Shown: positions 49,283 through 59,812, counted from the stretch's first letter. The stretch is 64,000 nucleotides of DNA from an uncultured Bacilli bacterium (GCA_934096035.1 CAKOKX010000001.1:496001-560000), one strand, 5' to 3'. Program-made: numbers and translations. Notes: generated by a model from the letters alone, not told the origin.

Positions 49283-50365
49283 ATGAAGATTGTTGTATCA
49301 GCTGGTGGAACTGGAGGACATATTTATCCAGCTTTAGCTATAATAAAAAAATTTCAAGAATGTGAAAAAGATTTAGAAGTATTATATATAGGTACACATA
49401 ATAGAATGGAAAAAGACATAGTACCTAAAATAGGAATAAAATATATCGGTTTAGAAATATATGGTTTTAGTAAAACAAATATAGCTAGAGATTTAAAAAA
49501 TATATTTTTAATTAAAAAAGCTATTAATAAATGTCTAGAAATCTTTAATGAATTTAAGCCTGATGTTGTAATTGGATGCGGAGGATATGTAACTTTTCCC
49601 GTAATAAAAGCCGCTAAAAAGTTAGGAATAAAAACATTTATCCATGAACAAAATAGTATTCCCGGAAAATCAAATATTCATTTATCAAAGTATGCTGATT
49701 TAGTAGGAATATCCTTTAAAAATAGTAAATCCTATTTTAGTAGTGCTAAAAAAGTAGTTTATACTGGTAATCCTTGCGGAGAAAATGCTTTAACAATCAA
49801 AAAAGCATCTAAAGTGAGTCTAGGATTTAAACCGAGTGATAAATTAATAATTATAGTGGCAGGTTCTCTAGGAAGTGAAACGTTAAATAATAAATTTAAA
49901 GCTTATTTAAGTACTATAGATGATGAAAAATATAAGGTTTTATATATAACTGGTAAAAATTATTATGATGAATTTGTTAAAGATGGAGATTTTTCTAAAA
50001 ATGTCAAAGTAGTACCATATTATGATAACTTAGCAAGCATTATGAAAGATGCATATCTTATAATTTCCAGAGCAGGAGCATCTACCATATCAGAAATATT
50101 AGCTTTAAAAATACCAAGTATATTAATACCAAGTCCTTATGTAGCTAATAATCATCAATATTATAATGCTTTAGATTTAGCAAATATGAAAGTATCAGAA
50201 TTAATTGAAGAGAAAGATTTAAATTCAAATATTATAAAAGTAATGGTAAATGAACTAGTATATAATGATAAATTATATAGTGAATTTAAAAACAATTTAG
50301 AAAAATTAAATATAAAAGAATCATCAAGTATAATTTATGATGAAATAAAGGAAATATTAAAATGA
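49283..50365 (+). CDS. murG: UDP-GlcNAc:lipid I N-acetylglucosaminyltransferase MurG
   Basis: A 360-residue GT-B enzyme that makes lipid II. VVSAGGTGGHIYPALA start, VIGCGGYVTFPVIKAA, TFIHEQNSIPGKSN and LIISRAGASTISEI are typical. ATG 49283 follows AGGTGATTGATA. It overlaps murB by 4 bases. Confidence 0.96.
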   Translation: MKIVVSAGGTGGHIYPALAIIKKFQECEKDLEVLYIGTHNRMEKDIVPKIGIKYIGLEIYGFSKTNIARDLKNIFLIKKAINKCLEIFNEFKPDVVIGCGGYVTFPVIKAAKKLGIKTFIHEQNSIPGKSNIHLSKYADLVGISFKNSKSYFSSAKKVVYTGNPCGENALTIKKASKVSLGFKPSDKLIIIVAGSLGSETLNNKFKAYLSTIDDEKYKVLYITGKNYYDEFVKDGDFSKNVKVVPYYDNLASIMKDAYLIISRAGASTISEILALKIPSILIPSPYVANNHQYYNALDLANMKVSELIEEKDLNSNIIKVMVNELVYNDKLYSEFKNNLEKLNIKESSSIIYDEIKEILK

Positions 50366-51219
50366 AGTACGAAGAAAATGTTGATTTAAAGAAATTAAAT
50401 ACTTATCGTATCGGTGGTACTGCCAAGTATTTAATTAAGCCAAGTGATATGGAAGAATTAAAAAATACAATCAAAGAATTAAACGAAAAAAACATGAAGT
50501 ATTATGTTCTCGGTGGAGGAACTAATGTAATATTACCTGATAAAGATTTTAATGGGGCAATAATTAAGTTAGATAAACTAAATTCCTTTTTAATTAAAGA
50601 TTCGTGTGTTTATGCAGGATCTGGCCTTTCATTAAATGAATTTATAAAAAAATGTTTAGATGAAGGATACACAAACTTTACAAACCTTTATGGCATTCCC
50701 GGTTCTCTGGGGGGAGCTATCGTAGGAAATGCTGGTGCTAATGGAAGTGAAATATTTGATGATTTATGTGCTGTATTAGTTTATGATGAGGGTTTAATCA
50801 AGCTTATTAATAAAGAAAATATTAAATATGAGTATCGCAATACTGAATTTAAAAATTCTAATATAATAATAATCGGAGCAATATTTAAATTAATACCTGG
50901 TAATACTGATATATCATGGCAAATGATAAAAGAAAATTTAGAAAAAAGAAAAAATACTCAACCATTAGAATATCCATCTGCAGGCTCAGTATTTAAAAAT
51001 CCCAAAGGTTCATCTGCTGGTAAATTAATTGATGAATGTAATTTAAAAGAAAAAACTATCGGTGGTGCGAAAGTAAGTAAGAAACATGCAAATTTTATAA
51101 TAAATGAAAATAATGCAACAAGTTATGATATAATTACATTAATCAATGAAATTAAAGAAGAAGTAAAAAAACAAAAGAATGTAGATTTAGAATTAGAACA
51201 AGTAATAGTAAAGTGGTGA
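50362..51219 (+). CDS. murB: UDP-N-acetylenolpyruvoylglucosamine reductase
   Basis: A 285-residue FAD enzyme. NTYRIGGTAKYLIKP, VLGGGTNVILPD, GIPGSLGGAIVGNAGANG, PSAGSVFKNP and GAKVSKKHANFIIN are the type II MurB motifs. It completes UDP-MurNAc synthesis. ATGA overlap with murG. Confidence 0.97.
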   Translation: MKYEENVDLKKLNTYRIGGTAKYLIKPSDMEELKNTIKELNEKNMKYYVLGGGTNVILPDKDFNGAIIKLDKLNSFLIKDSCVYAGSGLSLNEFIKKCLDEGYTNFTNLYGIPGSLGGAIVGNAGANGSEIFDDLCAVLVYDEGLIKLINKENIKYEYRNTEFKNSNIIIIGAIFKLIPGNTDISWQMIKENLEKRKNTQPLEYPSAGSVFKNPKGSSAGKLIDECNLKEKTIGGAKVSKKHANFIINENNATSYDIITLINEIKEEVKKQKNVDLELEQVIVKW

Positions 51220-51223
51220 AATA

Positions 51224-51970
51224 ATGCAAAAAAAGGTTCATAGAAAGCTTAATAAAAAAGCCTTATTAGTTATAGTTTTAACATTATATTTATTTATAAT
51301 GGCTTTTTATTATTGTTTTAATTTACCTATTAAAAGCATTGTTATAAAAGGAAATACTAATACATTAGATGAGGAAATAATTAAATTAGGAAATATAAAT
51401 AGTTATAATAAAATACTTGGTTTAAATATTAAAAAAGTTAAAAATGATATCATGAAAAATAAAGCAATTACAAGTGTTAAAATAAAAAAACAACTTAATG
51501 GTACTCTTTTAATAAATGTTGAAGAACAAAATATATTATTTTATAATTTATTAAATAAAGTTTATGTTTATGAAAATGGCAAAACTTCAGAAAATGTAAG
51601 TAACAAATTAGGAATACCAACCCTTATAAATTATACACCTAGTGATATATACGATAATTTAATTAAAAAGTTAAATAATATAAATATTGATATATTAAAA
51701 AAAGTAAGTGAAATAGAGTATTCTCCAGATATAAAAAATGAAAAAGTAATAGATAAAAATAGATTTTTACTTAGAATGAATGATGGAAACTATGTATATA
51801 TTAATCTAGCAAATATGGATAATCTAAATAAATATGAAGAAATATATGCAACTTTAGATGAAAATCAAAAAGGAATATTAAACTTAGATAGTACAAGTAA
51901 AGGGGTTGTATTTCAACCATTTGATTTAATAAAAGAAAAGGAAGAAAATAAAGATGAATTATCAGAATGA
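51224..51970 (+). CDS. ftsQ: Cell-division protein FtsQ/DivIB
   Basis: A 248-residue bitopic protein: basic N-terminus, membrane helix (about residues 13-32), then POTRA (LPIKSIVIKGNTNTL) and the FtsQ core (VKIKKQLNGTLLINVEEQ). Part of the murG-murB-divIB arrangement. It overlaps queH by 17 bases. Confidence 0.92.
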   Translation: MQKKVHRKLNKKALLVIVLTLYLFIMAFYYCFNLPIKSIVIKGNTNTLDEEIIKLGNINSYNKILGLNIKKVKNDIMKNKAITSVKIKKQLNGTLLINVEEQNILFYNLLNKVYVYENGKTSENVSNKLGIPTLINYTPSDIYDNLIKKLNNINIDILKKVSEIEYSPDIKNEKVIDKNRFLLRMNDGNYVYINLANMDNLNKYEEIYATLDENQKGILNLDSTSKGVVFQPFDLIKEKEENKDELSE

Positions 51971-52562
51971 ATTAGATAAATTGATTAGAGACTTAGATCA
52001 TAAACCGACTTTATTATTACATAGTTGTTGTGGACCATGTTCAACTCAAGTACTTACTTATTTATGTCCATTTTTTAATATTACTGTTTTATATTATAAT
52101 CCCAATATTGAACCAATTGAAGAATATATAAAAAGAAAAAACGAACAAATAAGATTTATAAAAGAATTTAATCATGATAATATAAAATTTTTAGATTGTG
52201 ATTATGATAATGAAACTTTTAGAACCAAAACTAAAGGCTTAGAAAATGAAAAAGAAGGAAAAGCAAGATGTCCAGTTTGTTTTAGATTAAGATTAGAATA
52301 TACTGCAAAAAAAGCTAAAAAATTAAACTATGATTATTTTGGAACAACTCTAACTGTAAGCCCATATAAAAATAGTAGACAAATTAATATTCTTGGGGGA
52401 ATCATCGGGGAAAAATATAATATAAAATATTTGTTTAGTGATTTTAAAAAAAAGGAAGGGTATAAAAAATCAATTGAATATTCTAAAGAGTATAATTTAT
52501 ATCGACAAGATTATTGTGGATGTCTTTATGCCAAAAATATAGAAATGAAAAAAAATAATTGA
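51954..52562 (+). CDS. queH: Epoxyqueuosine reductase QueH
   Basis: A 202-residue protein with LLLHSCCGPCSTQVL, CPVCFRLR, GTTLTVSPYKNS and DYCGC, the Cys set of QueH (DUF208), which reduces epoxyqueuosine in tRNA. No other queuosine genes are in the window. Confidence 0.93.
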   Translation: MNYQNELDKLIRDLDHKPTLLLHSCCGPCSTQVLTYLCPFFNITVLYYNPNIEPIEEYIKRKNEQIRFIKEFNHDNIKFLDCDYDNETFRTKTKGLENEKEGKARCPVCFRLRLEYTAKKAKKLNYDYFGTTLTVSPYKNSRQINILGGIIGEKYNIKYLFSDFKKKEGYKKSIEYSKEYNLYRQDYCGCLYAKNIEMKKNN

Positions 52563-52616
52563 ATAAATAAGCAAATTATTATATAATAATAAGTAAGGTA
52601 AGAAGGTGATACAAAC

Positions 52617-54374
52617 ATGCAATATAAAAAACAAATTATATTAAGCATTTTAACAATATTTGTATTATCTGCACTTATTATCGGAGCAACATTCGCATAT
52701 TTTCAAGCTCAAGGAGATACTTCTTCACAAACTTCAGCAACAGTTAAAACGTATACGACGGATGTTTTTTCATTTGAAACCGGAGATGCAATAAGTTTTT
52801 CATTAAATCAAGAAAACTTTACATCTGGAAAAGGTAATCAAACCGGAAGTACTTTTGCCAAAACAATCCTTACTGCCAATAATAAAACAAATACTGCAAC
52901 AGAACATTATTATCTGTATCTAAATATTTCTAATAATACATTTACATATACTCAAAATGAAAATACTCCAGAAATATTACTTACCATAACTGATGGAACA
53001 AATCCTGTAACTAATATAACAAGTCTAACTTATAAAACAGTAACTGATGGAAAAGGAAATAGAATATCAGGTTATGATATAACAAATAAAAAGGGTTTAA
53101 TAACATTATTTAGTAATAGAGAAATCACAACAACAAGTACAAAGACAGAAAATTGGAACATAACTGTAACATTTATAAACTACAATTTAGACCAATCAAA
53201 GAATGCCGGTCACACTTTTAGTGGTAAGTTAATGATACAAAAGGAAAAGATAAAAGAAACTGTAGCAACGGTGTGTTCAAGTGGTCAAACATTAAGTTCA
53301 TGTATTATAGCGATGAATGGCAAAGATGACACACTGTATTATCACGATTCTTCATTAACAAATGGAGCGGGAGATAATTCATATCGGTATGCTGGTGGAG
53401 ATTATCAATTAACAAATAAAGCAACAGAAACGACAGCTAATTTAGTGAAGTTTTACTGTGATGAAAAAGAAAGTACAGTAGGAAGTGGTTGTAATGGTGA
53501 ATATTATTATGCACTACAATATGAAACATCAAATAATAAATATTCAACATATAATGAAGCTTTAGAAAAGGCTGTTGAGGATGGTTATCTAACAAAAGAT
53601 AATGTTAAAAACTTTGTATGTTTTGGTTCAACAGCAACACCATGCCCAACAGAGAACTTATACCGTATTATTGGCGTATTTAATGCAAATTACCATAATA
53701 TCGATGATAAATTTTTGGTAAAGTTAGTAAAGTATAATTCGGCTTCATCTGATTTATTGGGAACAAATGGTGATTATTATGGAAATATCGAGCCAACAAG
53801 GGAAGGATATAAAGAACAAGCGAATGGAGCTTTGAGCGGTTACTACTGGAATTATAAAGCAACGGATAGTGCCACAAATATATGGAGTACAAGTTTATTA
53901 AATAAAACAAACTTAAACACAAATTATTTAAATAATATAGGAACTTTTTGGGCAAATAAAATAGCTATGACAACATGGAAAGTTGGAGGAAACGCATTTC
54001 AAAATATAAGTGGACAAATTGCGTCTGTTGCATATCAAAATGAAATAGTATCTCCATCAGAAAATACAACATATGCTGCAAAAGTTGGTCTAATGTATGT
54101 AACAGATTATGCCTTTGCATACGCTCCTATGTATTGGGCTATAAATATAGGTGATTATAAAGAAGACGATAATTGGCTAGATAGAGGTACATTAATTTGG
54201 TACATAACAAGAAATTCAAGCTCCGTTGATAAAGTATATTGGTCATCAGATTCGTTAGTATTTAGTTCTGAAACAAGTAAAAGTTTTCCAATTTACCCAA
54301 CATTTTTACTAACATCAACAACAACATATGACTCTGGAACGGGTACAATGAGCAATCCAATTCGCATCAAATAG
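52617..54374 (+). CDS. Large SipW-type exported surface protein
   Basis: A 585-residue protein. The signal region ALIIGATFAYFQAQGDTSS fits SipW-dependent cleavage. Residues about 40-215 form a beta domain (VTDGKGNRISGYDIT) shared with the next gene; a Cys-containing linker follows; the C-terminal 250 residues (CFGSTATPC, LYRIIGVFN, KVGLMYVTDYAFAYA, TGTMSNPIRI) resemble the end of the protein at 43509. No wall anchor. SD AAGGTGAT. Confidence 0.72.
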   Translation: MQYKKQIILSILTIFVLSALIIGATFAYFQAQGDTSSQTSATVKTYTTDVFSFETGDAISFSLNQENFTSGKGNQTGSTFAKTILTANNKTNTATEHYYLYLNISNNTFTYTQNENTPEILLTITDGTNPVTNITSLTYKTVTDGKGNRISGYDITNKKGLITLFSNREITTTSTKTENWNITVTFINYNLDQSKNAGHTFSGKLMIQKEKIKETVATVCSSGQTLSSCIIAMNGKDDTLYYHDSSLTNGAGDNSYRYAGGDYQLTNKATETTANLVKFYCDEKESTVGSGCNGEYYYALQYETSNNKYSTYNEALEKAVEDGYLTKDNVKNFVCFGSTATPCPTENLYRIIGVFNANYHNIDDKFLVKLVKYNSASSDLLGTNGDYYGNIEPTREGYKEQANGALSGYYWNYKATDSATNIWSTSLLNKTNLNTNYLNNIGTFWANKIAMTTWKVGGNAFQNISGQIASVAYQNEIVSPSENTTYAAKVGLMYVTDYAFAYAPMYWAINIGDYKEDDNWLDRGTLIWYITRNSSSVDKVYWSSDSLVFSSETSKSFPIYPTFLLTSTTTYDSGTGTMSNPIRIK

Positions 54375-54397
54375 AATAATAAGAAAGGTGATTTAAA

Positions 54398-55039
54398 ATG
54401 AGCAAAAAAGTTACAAATATTATATTAATTATTTATATTATAGCACTATCTGTGCTGGTAATCGGAGCAACATATGCTCATTTTACCTATATAAATGTAT
54501 CAAGAGTATCTCCGAAAGTTGAGGTTGGAGCTGCTACATTAAATTTCATAACGTTTGAAATTGGAGACCCAATATTCATAAATCCCACCATAGAAAACTT
54601 TAAAGAAGGAATGAAAAATTTATCCTCTGATACATTTGCAAGTGCATATTTAAGAGTAGAAAATAATGAAGAAGAAACATCTCTTAATTATAATGTTATT
54701 TTACAAATAGACGAAAATACATTAACATATTCAACTAGTAGTAAAACACCAGAGTTATTAATGAAAATATATGATCCATATGATAACGAGCTAGATACAA
54801 TCGAAGGATTAAACTATGTTACGGTAACAGATGGACAAGGCAATAAATTGAGTGGGTTTGATATAACTACAGCCAAAGGAAAATATTATATTGCCAAAAA
54901 TAGAAATCTTAAAACAAAGACAGAAATAAGTGAAATTTGGAAGGCTAAAGTAACATATGTTAATTTAAGTGAAAGTCAAGATGGAAATTTAGATAAAAGA
55001 CTTGATGGATTTATTAAAATTGAAAAAGCAGGGGAGTAA
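54398..55039 (+). CDS. SipW-type exported protein, paralogue of the preceding N-domain
   Basis: A 213-residue protein with a signal-like helix (VLVIGATYAHFTYINVS) and one beta domain matching residues about 40-215 of the upstream protein (NYVTVTDGQGNKLSGFDIT). It lacks the large C-terminal domain. The two may co-assemble. AAAGGTGATT upstream. Confidence 0.72.
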   Translation: MSKKVTNIILIIYIIALSVLVIGATYAHFTYINVSRVSPKVEVGAATLNFITFEIGDPIFINPTIENFKEGMKNLSSDTFASAYLRVENNEEETSLNYNVILQIDENTLTYSTSSKTPELLMKIYDPYDNELDTIEGLNYVTVTDGQGNKLSGFDITTAKGKYYIAKNRNLKTKTEISEIWKAKVTYVNLSESQDGNLDKRLDGFIKIEKAGE

Positions 55040-55043
55040 AATT

Positions 55044-55418
55044 ATGAATTTAGAAGCTAAAAAGAAAGAATATCAAAAAATATTAGTAGAAGAATATCGC
55101 AAAAGTCATATGGAAGAAACTGAAGGTTTATCCAATGAAGAAATAGCATTAATGTGTCCAATAAGTGAAAATGATATAACATTTTTAATGAGCAAAGAAT
55201 TAATGGAAATTGGTTTAAGTATAGAAGATCAAGAACAAGAAATTATACTTTGTACAAAGAAAATAAATGATCCTAATACATATCATGAAGAATTACCGGA
55301 ACTAAGAGCGGATATTAGGGAAGCAAATGGAAAAATTGAAATATTAAAAGGAAAGTATGAAACATTAAAAAAAGCCATTTCAGAAAGGAATATAGATGAA
55401 AGAGGTACAAATAGATAA
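55044..55418 (+). CDS. Uncharacterised coiled-coil protein
   Basis: A 124-residue highly charged soluble protein (MNLEAKKKEYQKILVEEYRK; ADIREANGKIEILKGKYETL) predicted as helical or coiled coil. GGGGAG upstream of ATG 55044. It overlaps the recombinase gene by 23 bases. Not recognised. Confidence 0.6.
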   Translation: MNLEAKKKEYQKILVEEYRKSHMEETEGLSNEEIALMCPISENDITFLMSKELMEIGLSIEDQEQEIILCTKKINDPNTYHEELPELRADIREANGKIEILKGKYETLKKAISERNIDERGTNR

Positions 55419-56259
55419 ATTTTTATTCTTTCTAAAAGTTGAACTAAATTACTCAGAACTAACAATAAAAAGTTATCAGTTAGATTTAACTGATTTTTTT
55501 AGATATGTTGAAAGTAAGAAAATTAATTATTTAACCATTACAAATCATGATGTAAGGGGATATCTAAAATATTTAGATTCATGTAATTTGAAAAACAGTA
55601 CTATATCTAGAAGAATAAGCACTTTAAGAACTTTTTATAATTATTTGGTAGATGAAAATATTGTAGAAAATAATGTTTTTCATAATGTTAAAAATCCTAA
55701 GTTAGAAAAAAAGTTGCCAAATTACTTAAACTATAATGAAATGGAAGAATTACTGGAGTCAATTGATATAAGCACCTCTGAAGGATTAAAAAGAAGATTA
55801 TTAATAGAAATGTTTTATTCAACTGGATGTCGTGTAAGTGAAATGATTAATGTTAAAATAAGTGATATTGATTTTACAAATAAAACCATTAGAATAATGG
55901 GAAAAGGAAGTAAAGAAAGAATCGTATATTTTGGAGATTATGCCAGTAAGTATCTTGAAAATTACTTAAGTAAAGTAAAATGTGATAAATATTTATTTAC
56001 AAATAAAAATGGTGAAAAACTAACTGTTAATGAAGTAGAGCAAATAGTTAAAGATATTATGAAACATATATCTATTAAAACCCATGTAACACCACATACT
56101 CTAAGACATACATTTGCTACACACTTACTTAATAATGGGGCAGACATTAGAACAGTACAAGAACTTCTAGGGCATGCTAATTTATCCACGACAGGAATAT
56201 ATACTCATGTTTCAAGTGATAGATTAAAAGATATATATTTTAAAACATTTAAAAGATAA
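55396..56259 (+). CDS. Xer-type site-specific tyrosine recombinase
   Basis: A 287-residue recombinase with N-terminal SAM-like domain and catalytic domain. STGCRVSEM (Arg), THVTPHTLRHTFATHLLNN (HxxR), LLGHANLSTTGIYTHV (His, Tyr nucleophile). Matches XerC/XerD in length and motif, so chromosome dimer resolution is likely. No second Xer gene or dif site identified in the window. Confidence 0.9.
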   Translation: MKEVQIDKFLFFLKVELNYSELTIKSYQLDLTDFFRYVESKKINYLTITNHDVRGYLKYLDSCNLKNSTISRRISTLRTFYNYLVDENIVENNVFHNVKNPKLEKKLPNYLNYNEMEELLESIDISTSEGLKRRLLIEMFYSTGCRVSEMINVKISDIDFTNKTIRIMGKGSKERIVYFGDYASKYLENYLSKVKCDKYLFTNKNGEKLTVNEVEQIVKDIMKHISIKTHVTPHTLRHTFATHLLNNGADIRTVQELLGHANLSTTGIYTHVSSDRLKDIYFKTFKR

Positions 56260-56263
56260 ATGT

Positions 56264-56298
56264 AAAATATGCGTAAATTATATAGGCATATTTTTTTC
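56264..56298 (+). terminator. Rho-independent terminator
   Basis: AAAATATGC and GCATATTTT arms, 13-base loop, T tail. Confidence 0.75.
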
Positions 56299-56334
56299 TT
56301 TACGATATAATTAAATGGAAAGGAAGAATATACT

Positions 56335-57240
56335 ATGAAGAAATTATTGGAATGTCAAAACTTATATAAAAGTTTTGGAAAAAAGCAAATATTAAAAGAT
56401 GTTTCATTTGAGATTGATGAAGGGGATATATTAGCGTTCATTGGGCCAAATGGAAGTGGTAAAACTACAACTATAAAACTTATTTTAGGACTACAAAGTA
56501 TTGATAAAGGAAAAGTAACTATCAATGGTTTTGATGTGAAAAAAGACTTTGTAAAATCAATTGAAAAAGTAGGAGCAATTGTTGAAAATCCCGATACATA
56601 TATGTACCTAACAGGATGGCAAAATTTAAAATTAACGGCAAATTTATACAAAGATGTTAGTGATGAAAAAATAAAAGAAATCGTAAAGCTTGTAGATTTA
56701 AAAGGAAGAATTAACGATAAAGTTAGCAAATATTCATTAGGTATGCGTCAAAGATTAGGAATAGCTAGAGCTCTAATCAACGAACCGAATGTATTAATTT
56801 TAGATGAGCCCACAAATGGGTTAGATCCAGAAGGAATAAAAGATTTAAGAATTCTTTTAAAAAAACTAGCTAAAGAAGGAATGGGGATTTTAATATCTAG
56901 TCATAATTTAGCAGAATTAGAAAGTTTTTGTAACAAAGTATTGATTATAGATAATGGAACAATTATAGAAACTAGTGAAGTAAAAGAATTTAAAAATAAT
57001 GGCAATAAATACACATTTAAGGTTAGCGATACAAAAGATTTAGATATTGAAGGAATATATGAAGTAACAAAAAATAAATTTAGTTACAATGGAGAAAAAG
57101 AAGATATTGCAAGTATTATTAAAACGTTAGTCAAAAAGAATATTGATGTATATGAAGTAAAAATGGAAGAATTAACTCTTGAAGAAGCGTTTTTAAAAAA
57201 GACTGGAGGCAAGAAAAATGATAAAGTTAATAAAAAATGA
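56335..57240 (+). CDS. ABC exporter ATP-binding protein (BcrA-like)
   Basis: A 301-residue ATPase: GPNGSGKTT (Walker A), YSLGMRQRLGIARALI (signature), VLILDEPTNGLDPEG (Walker B), SSHNLAELE. Resembles bacitracin/lantibiotic self-protection ATPases. Coupled to the following permease by a 23-base overlap. Confidence 0.9.
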   Translation: MKKLLECQNLYKSFGKKQILKDVSFEIDEGDILAFIGPNGSGKTTTIKLILGLQSIDKGKVTINGFDVKKDFVKSIEKVGAIVENPDTYMYLTGWQNLKLTANLYKDVSDEKIKEIVKLVDLKGRINDKVSKYSLGMRQRLGIARALINEPNVLILDEPTNGLDPEGIKDLRILLKKLAKEGMGILISSHNLAELESFCNKVLIIDNGTIIETSEVKEFKNNGNKYTFKVSDTKDLDIEGIYEVTKNKFSYNGEKEDIASIIKTLVKKNIDVYEVKMEELTLEEAFLKKTGGKKNDKVNKK

Positions 57241-58585
57241 AATATATAAAATTCTACATAAAAAGAGTACCTACATAATTATGATAATAACAGCCCTTTT
57301 TATGGTCCTAGTATCATATGTTTATTCAAAAGATAATAATTTTTATAATAACCCTTATTATCCAGCCGAAGGTGATGTAATTGATAAAAAGATTGCCCAA
57401 GATATGAATTCCTATTATGAAAAATATGATAGAAGTACATGGCAATACTATAAACTGGATGAGTATTACTCTATTGCATATAATTATTATAATGCAGTAG
57501 AAAATGGTGAAGATAGTAGTATACTAAAAAAAGAATACGATGATTTTAAAAATGCATTAGAGCAAGACAATTGGAAGTTTTTTGTAACAAGAGATTTAAA
57601 TGAAGCAACTGAGGAGTTAAAAAATTTTGAAGCAAATAAGAATATAGTAAAAGATAGAGAAAAAGATGAAATAGAAAATCAAATATTTGCTACAAAAGTG
57701 AAAATTGAACTATTAGAATATCGATTAAAAGAAAACGTTGCTTATGGTGAAGATTATTTAAATGAAGCAATAAATGTTGTTGAAAACACAGCATATTCAG
57801 TATCAGCCTATGAAAAGGCAAAATCCGATAAGAAAAGCGAATATGAAGAAGCAGTAAAGAATTATTATGAAAATAGGTATATTTTAGAGACTAAGGAAGA
57901 TACTAATAATGCTAATGATTTAAGAAGTATTCTAACGAATTTCTTTCAAGAATACATGTTTATGATCATAGTATTTGGTGTAATGATTGCCGGAGCTATA
58001 GTTAGTGACGAATATAACAAAGGAACAATAAAATCATTGCTCATAACCCCATACAAAAGAAGTACAATACTTTTATCTAAGTTTATCACATCAATATTGC
58101 TTACGATAATATTTATTGTATTTGCTTATTTAATGCAAATTATAATTGGTGGTCTATTCTTAGGATTTGATTCTTTAAAAAATCATGTCGTAGTTTATAA
58201 CTTAGCAACCAAATCTTTAGAAATAATGAGCTTATTAAAATATATTGTAATAATAACTATATGTTATTTACCTCAAATATTATTATTAGTAACTTTAGCT
58301 TTTGCAGTTTCAACAATTATAGGAAATACTGCTTTTGCTATAGCAATAACATTTGCAGGATCAATCGGAGCTAGCTTAATAAACATGTTTGCAATAGTTT
58401 ATAAAGTAAAAATACTTAAATATTTTGTTACAACTAATTGGGATTTTACTTTATATTTATTTGGTAAAACTAGTCAATATGGTACCAGTTTAACACATGC
58501 AATTATAGTTTGTATAATATATTTCTTAATAATGGTAGTTACATCATTTATAGTATTTAAAAGAAAAAACATAAAAAATATATAA
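57218..58585 (+). CDS. ABC-2 exporter permease
   Basis: A 455-residue protein: N-terminal helix, a large central charged region (about residues 45-240), then five or six helices, with GAIVSDEYNKGTIKSLL near residue 262 typical of the family. SD GGAGG. Substrate unknown; may protect the envelope. Confidence 0.85.
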   Translation: MIKLIKNEIYKILHKKSTYIIMIITALFMVLVSYVYSKDNNFYNNPYYPAEGDVIDKKIAQDMNSYYEKYDRSTWQYYKLDEYYSIAYNYYNAVENGEDSSILKKEYDDFKNALEQDNWKFFVTRDLNEATEELKNFEANKNIVKDREKDEIENQIFATKVKIELLEYRLKENVAYGEDYLNEAINVVENTAYSVSAYEKAKSDKKSEYEEAVKNYYENRYILETKEDTNNANDLRSILTNFFQEYMFMIIVFGVMIAGAIVSDEYNKGTIKSLLITPYKRSTILLSKFITSILLTIIFIVFAYLMQIIIGGLFLGFDSLKNHVVVYNLATKSLEIMSLLKYIVIITICYLPQILLLVTLAFAVSTIIGNTAFAIAITFAGSIGASLINMFAIVYKVKILKYFVTTNWDFTLYLFGKTSQYGTSLTHAIIVCIIYFLIMVVTSFIVFKRKNIKNI

Positions 58586-58597
58586 AGGATGAAAATA

Positions 58598-59785
58598 ATG
58601 AAGATTAAAAAAAAGGTAAAATTAAAGAAAAAAGTATTTTTGTTAATGGCTTTAGGTATTATGATACCTTTGGCCTTTTCTTCATTTAAAAATATCTCGT
58701 TTGCTATGCCTGTTTTAGGCACAGACAAAGAAAGTAAAAGTAATTTAATAAATGAATATATAAATAATTTAAGCAATCTCGTAGAAAAAAAAGAGATAGA
58801 CTCAAGATTTGTTAATGTAATAAGTCTTGAAGATGATAGATATATATCTAAATTATTTAACTTTAAAACTGGTGAAGAAGTGAATATAGAATCAATTATA
58901 AAACCTGAGATGGTCGAAGAATTTTGGTCTAAAGTAAATAAATTGTTGTATTTAAAATATCCAACCTTTATCGCAGATGTCTTAAGTAAAAATGATAAAA
59001 CAAATACTTATTTTGTAAAAGATAATGAACTTGTAATATATTATTATGATTATGAAATTGATCCTTTACCTAATGAAGAATTATCATTACACATTAACTA
59101 TAATGAAATAAAAGATTGTATGGATATAACAATAAAATTAGATAAAAGTTATGAAAATGAAGATGGTAGTAAAATAGATTTAAATAAAAAAATAGTAGCT
59201 TTAACATTTGATGATGGTCCAGGACCTTATACAAGTAGATTAATAGATATATTAAATAATAATAAAGCTCATGCAACATTTTTTATGTTAGGAAAAAATT
59301 TATCTATATATAAAGATGCAGTTAAGAAAGCTTATGATAATAAAATGGAAATTGGGTATCATTCATACAATCATAAAAACTTTAAAAGACAAAAATTAGA
59401 AACAATAGTAGAGGAGTTTAATGAAAGTAATGAGATTCTAAAAAGTATAACCGGAGATACATTTCATTTAATAAGACCTCCGTATGGAAGTATAAATGAA
59501 AAAATAAAAGAATCCTTAGATGCATCTTTCATTCTTTGGAATGTTGATACAGAGGATTGGAGACATAAAAATACTGATTATTTAAAAGATTATGTTTTAG
59601 AAAAAGCTCAAGATGGAAATATTATATTATTTCATGATATACATAAATCAAGTGTTGATGCTATAGAAAAACTACTTCCATATCTTTATGTTGAAGGTTA
59701 TCAAGTTGTTACAGTATCATCTCTTGCAAATGTTACAAAAACAGATTTAGAATTACATAAATCATATCGATATTTCACTAGATGA
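58598..59785 (+). CDS. PdaC-like polysaccharide deacetylase
   Basis: A 395-residue exported protein: N-terminal membrane helix (about residues 15-30), a DUF3298/RsiV-like domain, and a NodB domain (ALTFDDGPGPYT, EIGYHSYNHKNF, LIRPPYGS, ILWNVDTEDW, ILFHDIH). It would deacetylate peptidoglycan or another glycan. ATG 58598 is favoured over 58589 by spacing from AAAGG. Confidence 0.92.
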   Translation: MKIKKKVKLKKKVFLLMALGIMIPLAFSSFKNISFAMPVLGTDKESKSNLINEYINNLSNLVEKKEIDSRFVNVISLEDDRYISKLFNFKTGEEVNIESIIKPEMVEEFWSKVNKLLYLKYPTFIADVLSKNDKTNTYFVKDNELVIYYYDYEIDPLPNEELSLHINYNEIKDCMDITIKLDKSYENEDGSKIDLNKKIVALTFDDGPGPYTSRLIDILNNNKAHATFFMLGKNLSIYKDAVKKAYDNKMEIGYHSYNHKNFKRQKLETIVEEFNESNEILKSITGDTFHLIRPPYGSINEKIKESLDASFILWNVDTEDWRHKNTDYLKDYVLEKAQDGNIILFHDIHKSSVDAIEKLLPYLYVEGYQVVTVSSLANVTKTDLELHKSYRYFTR

Positions 59786-59812
59786 AAATCCATTACATGT
59801 GATAACTAAAAC

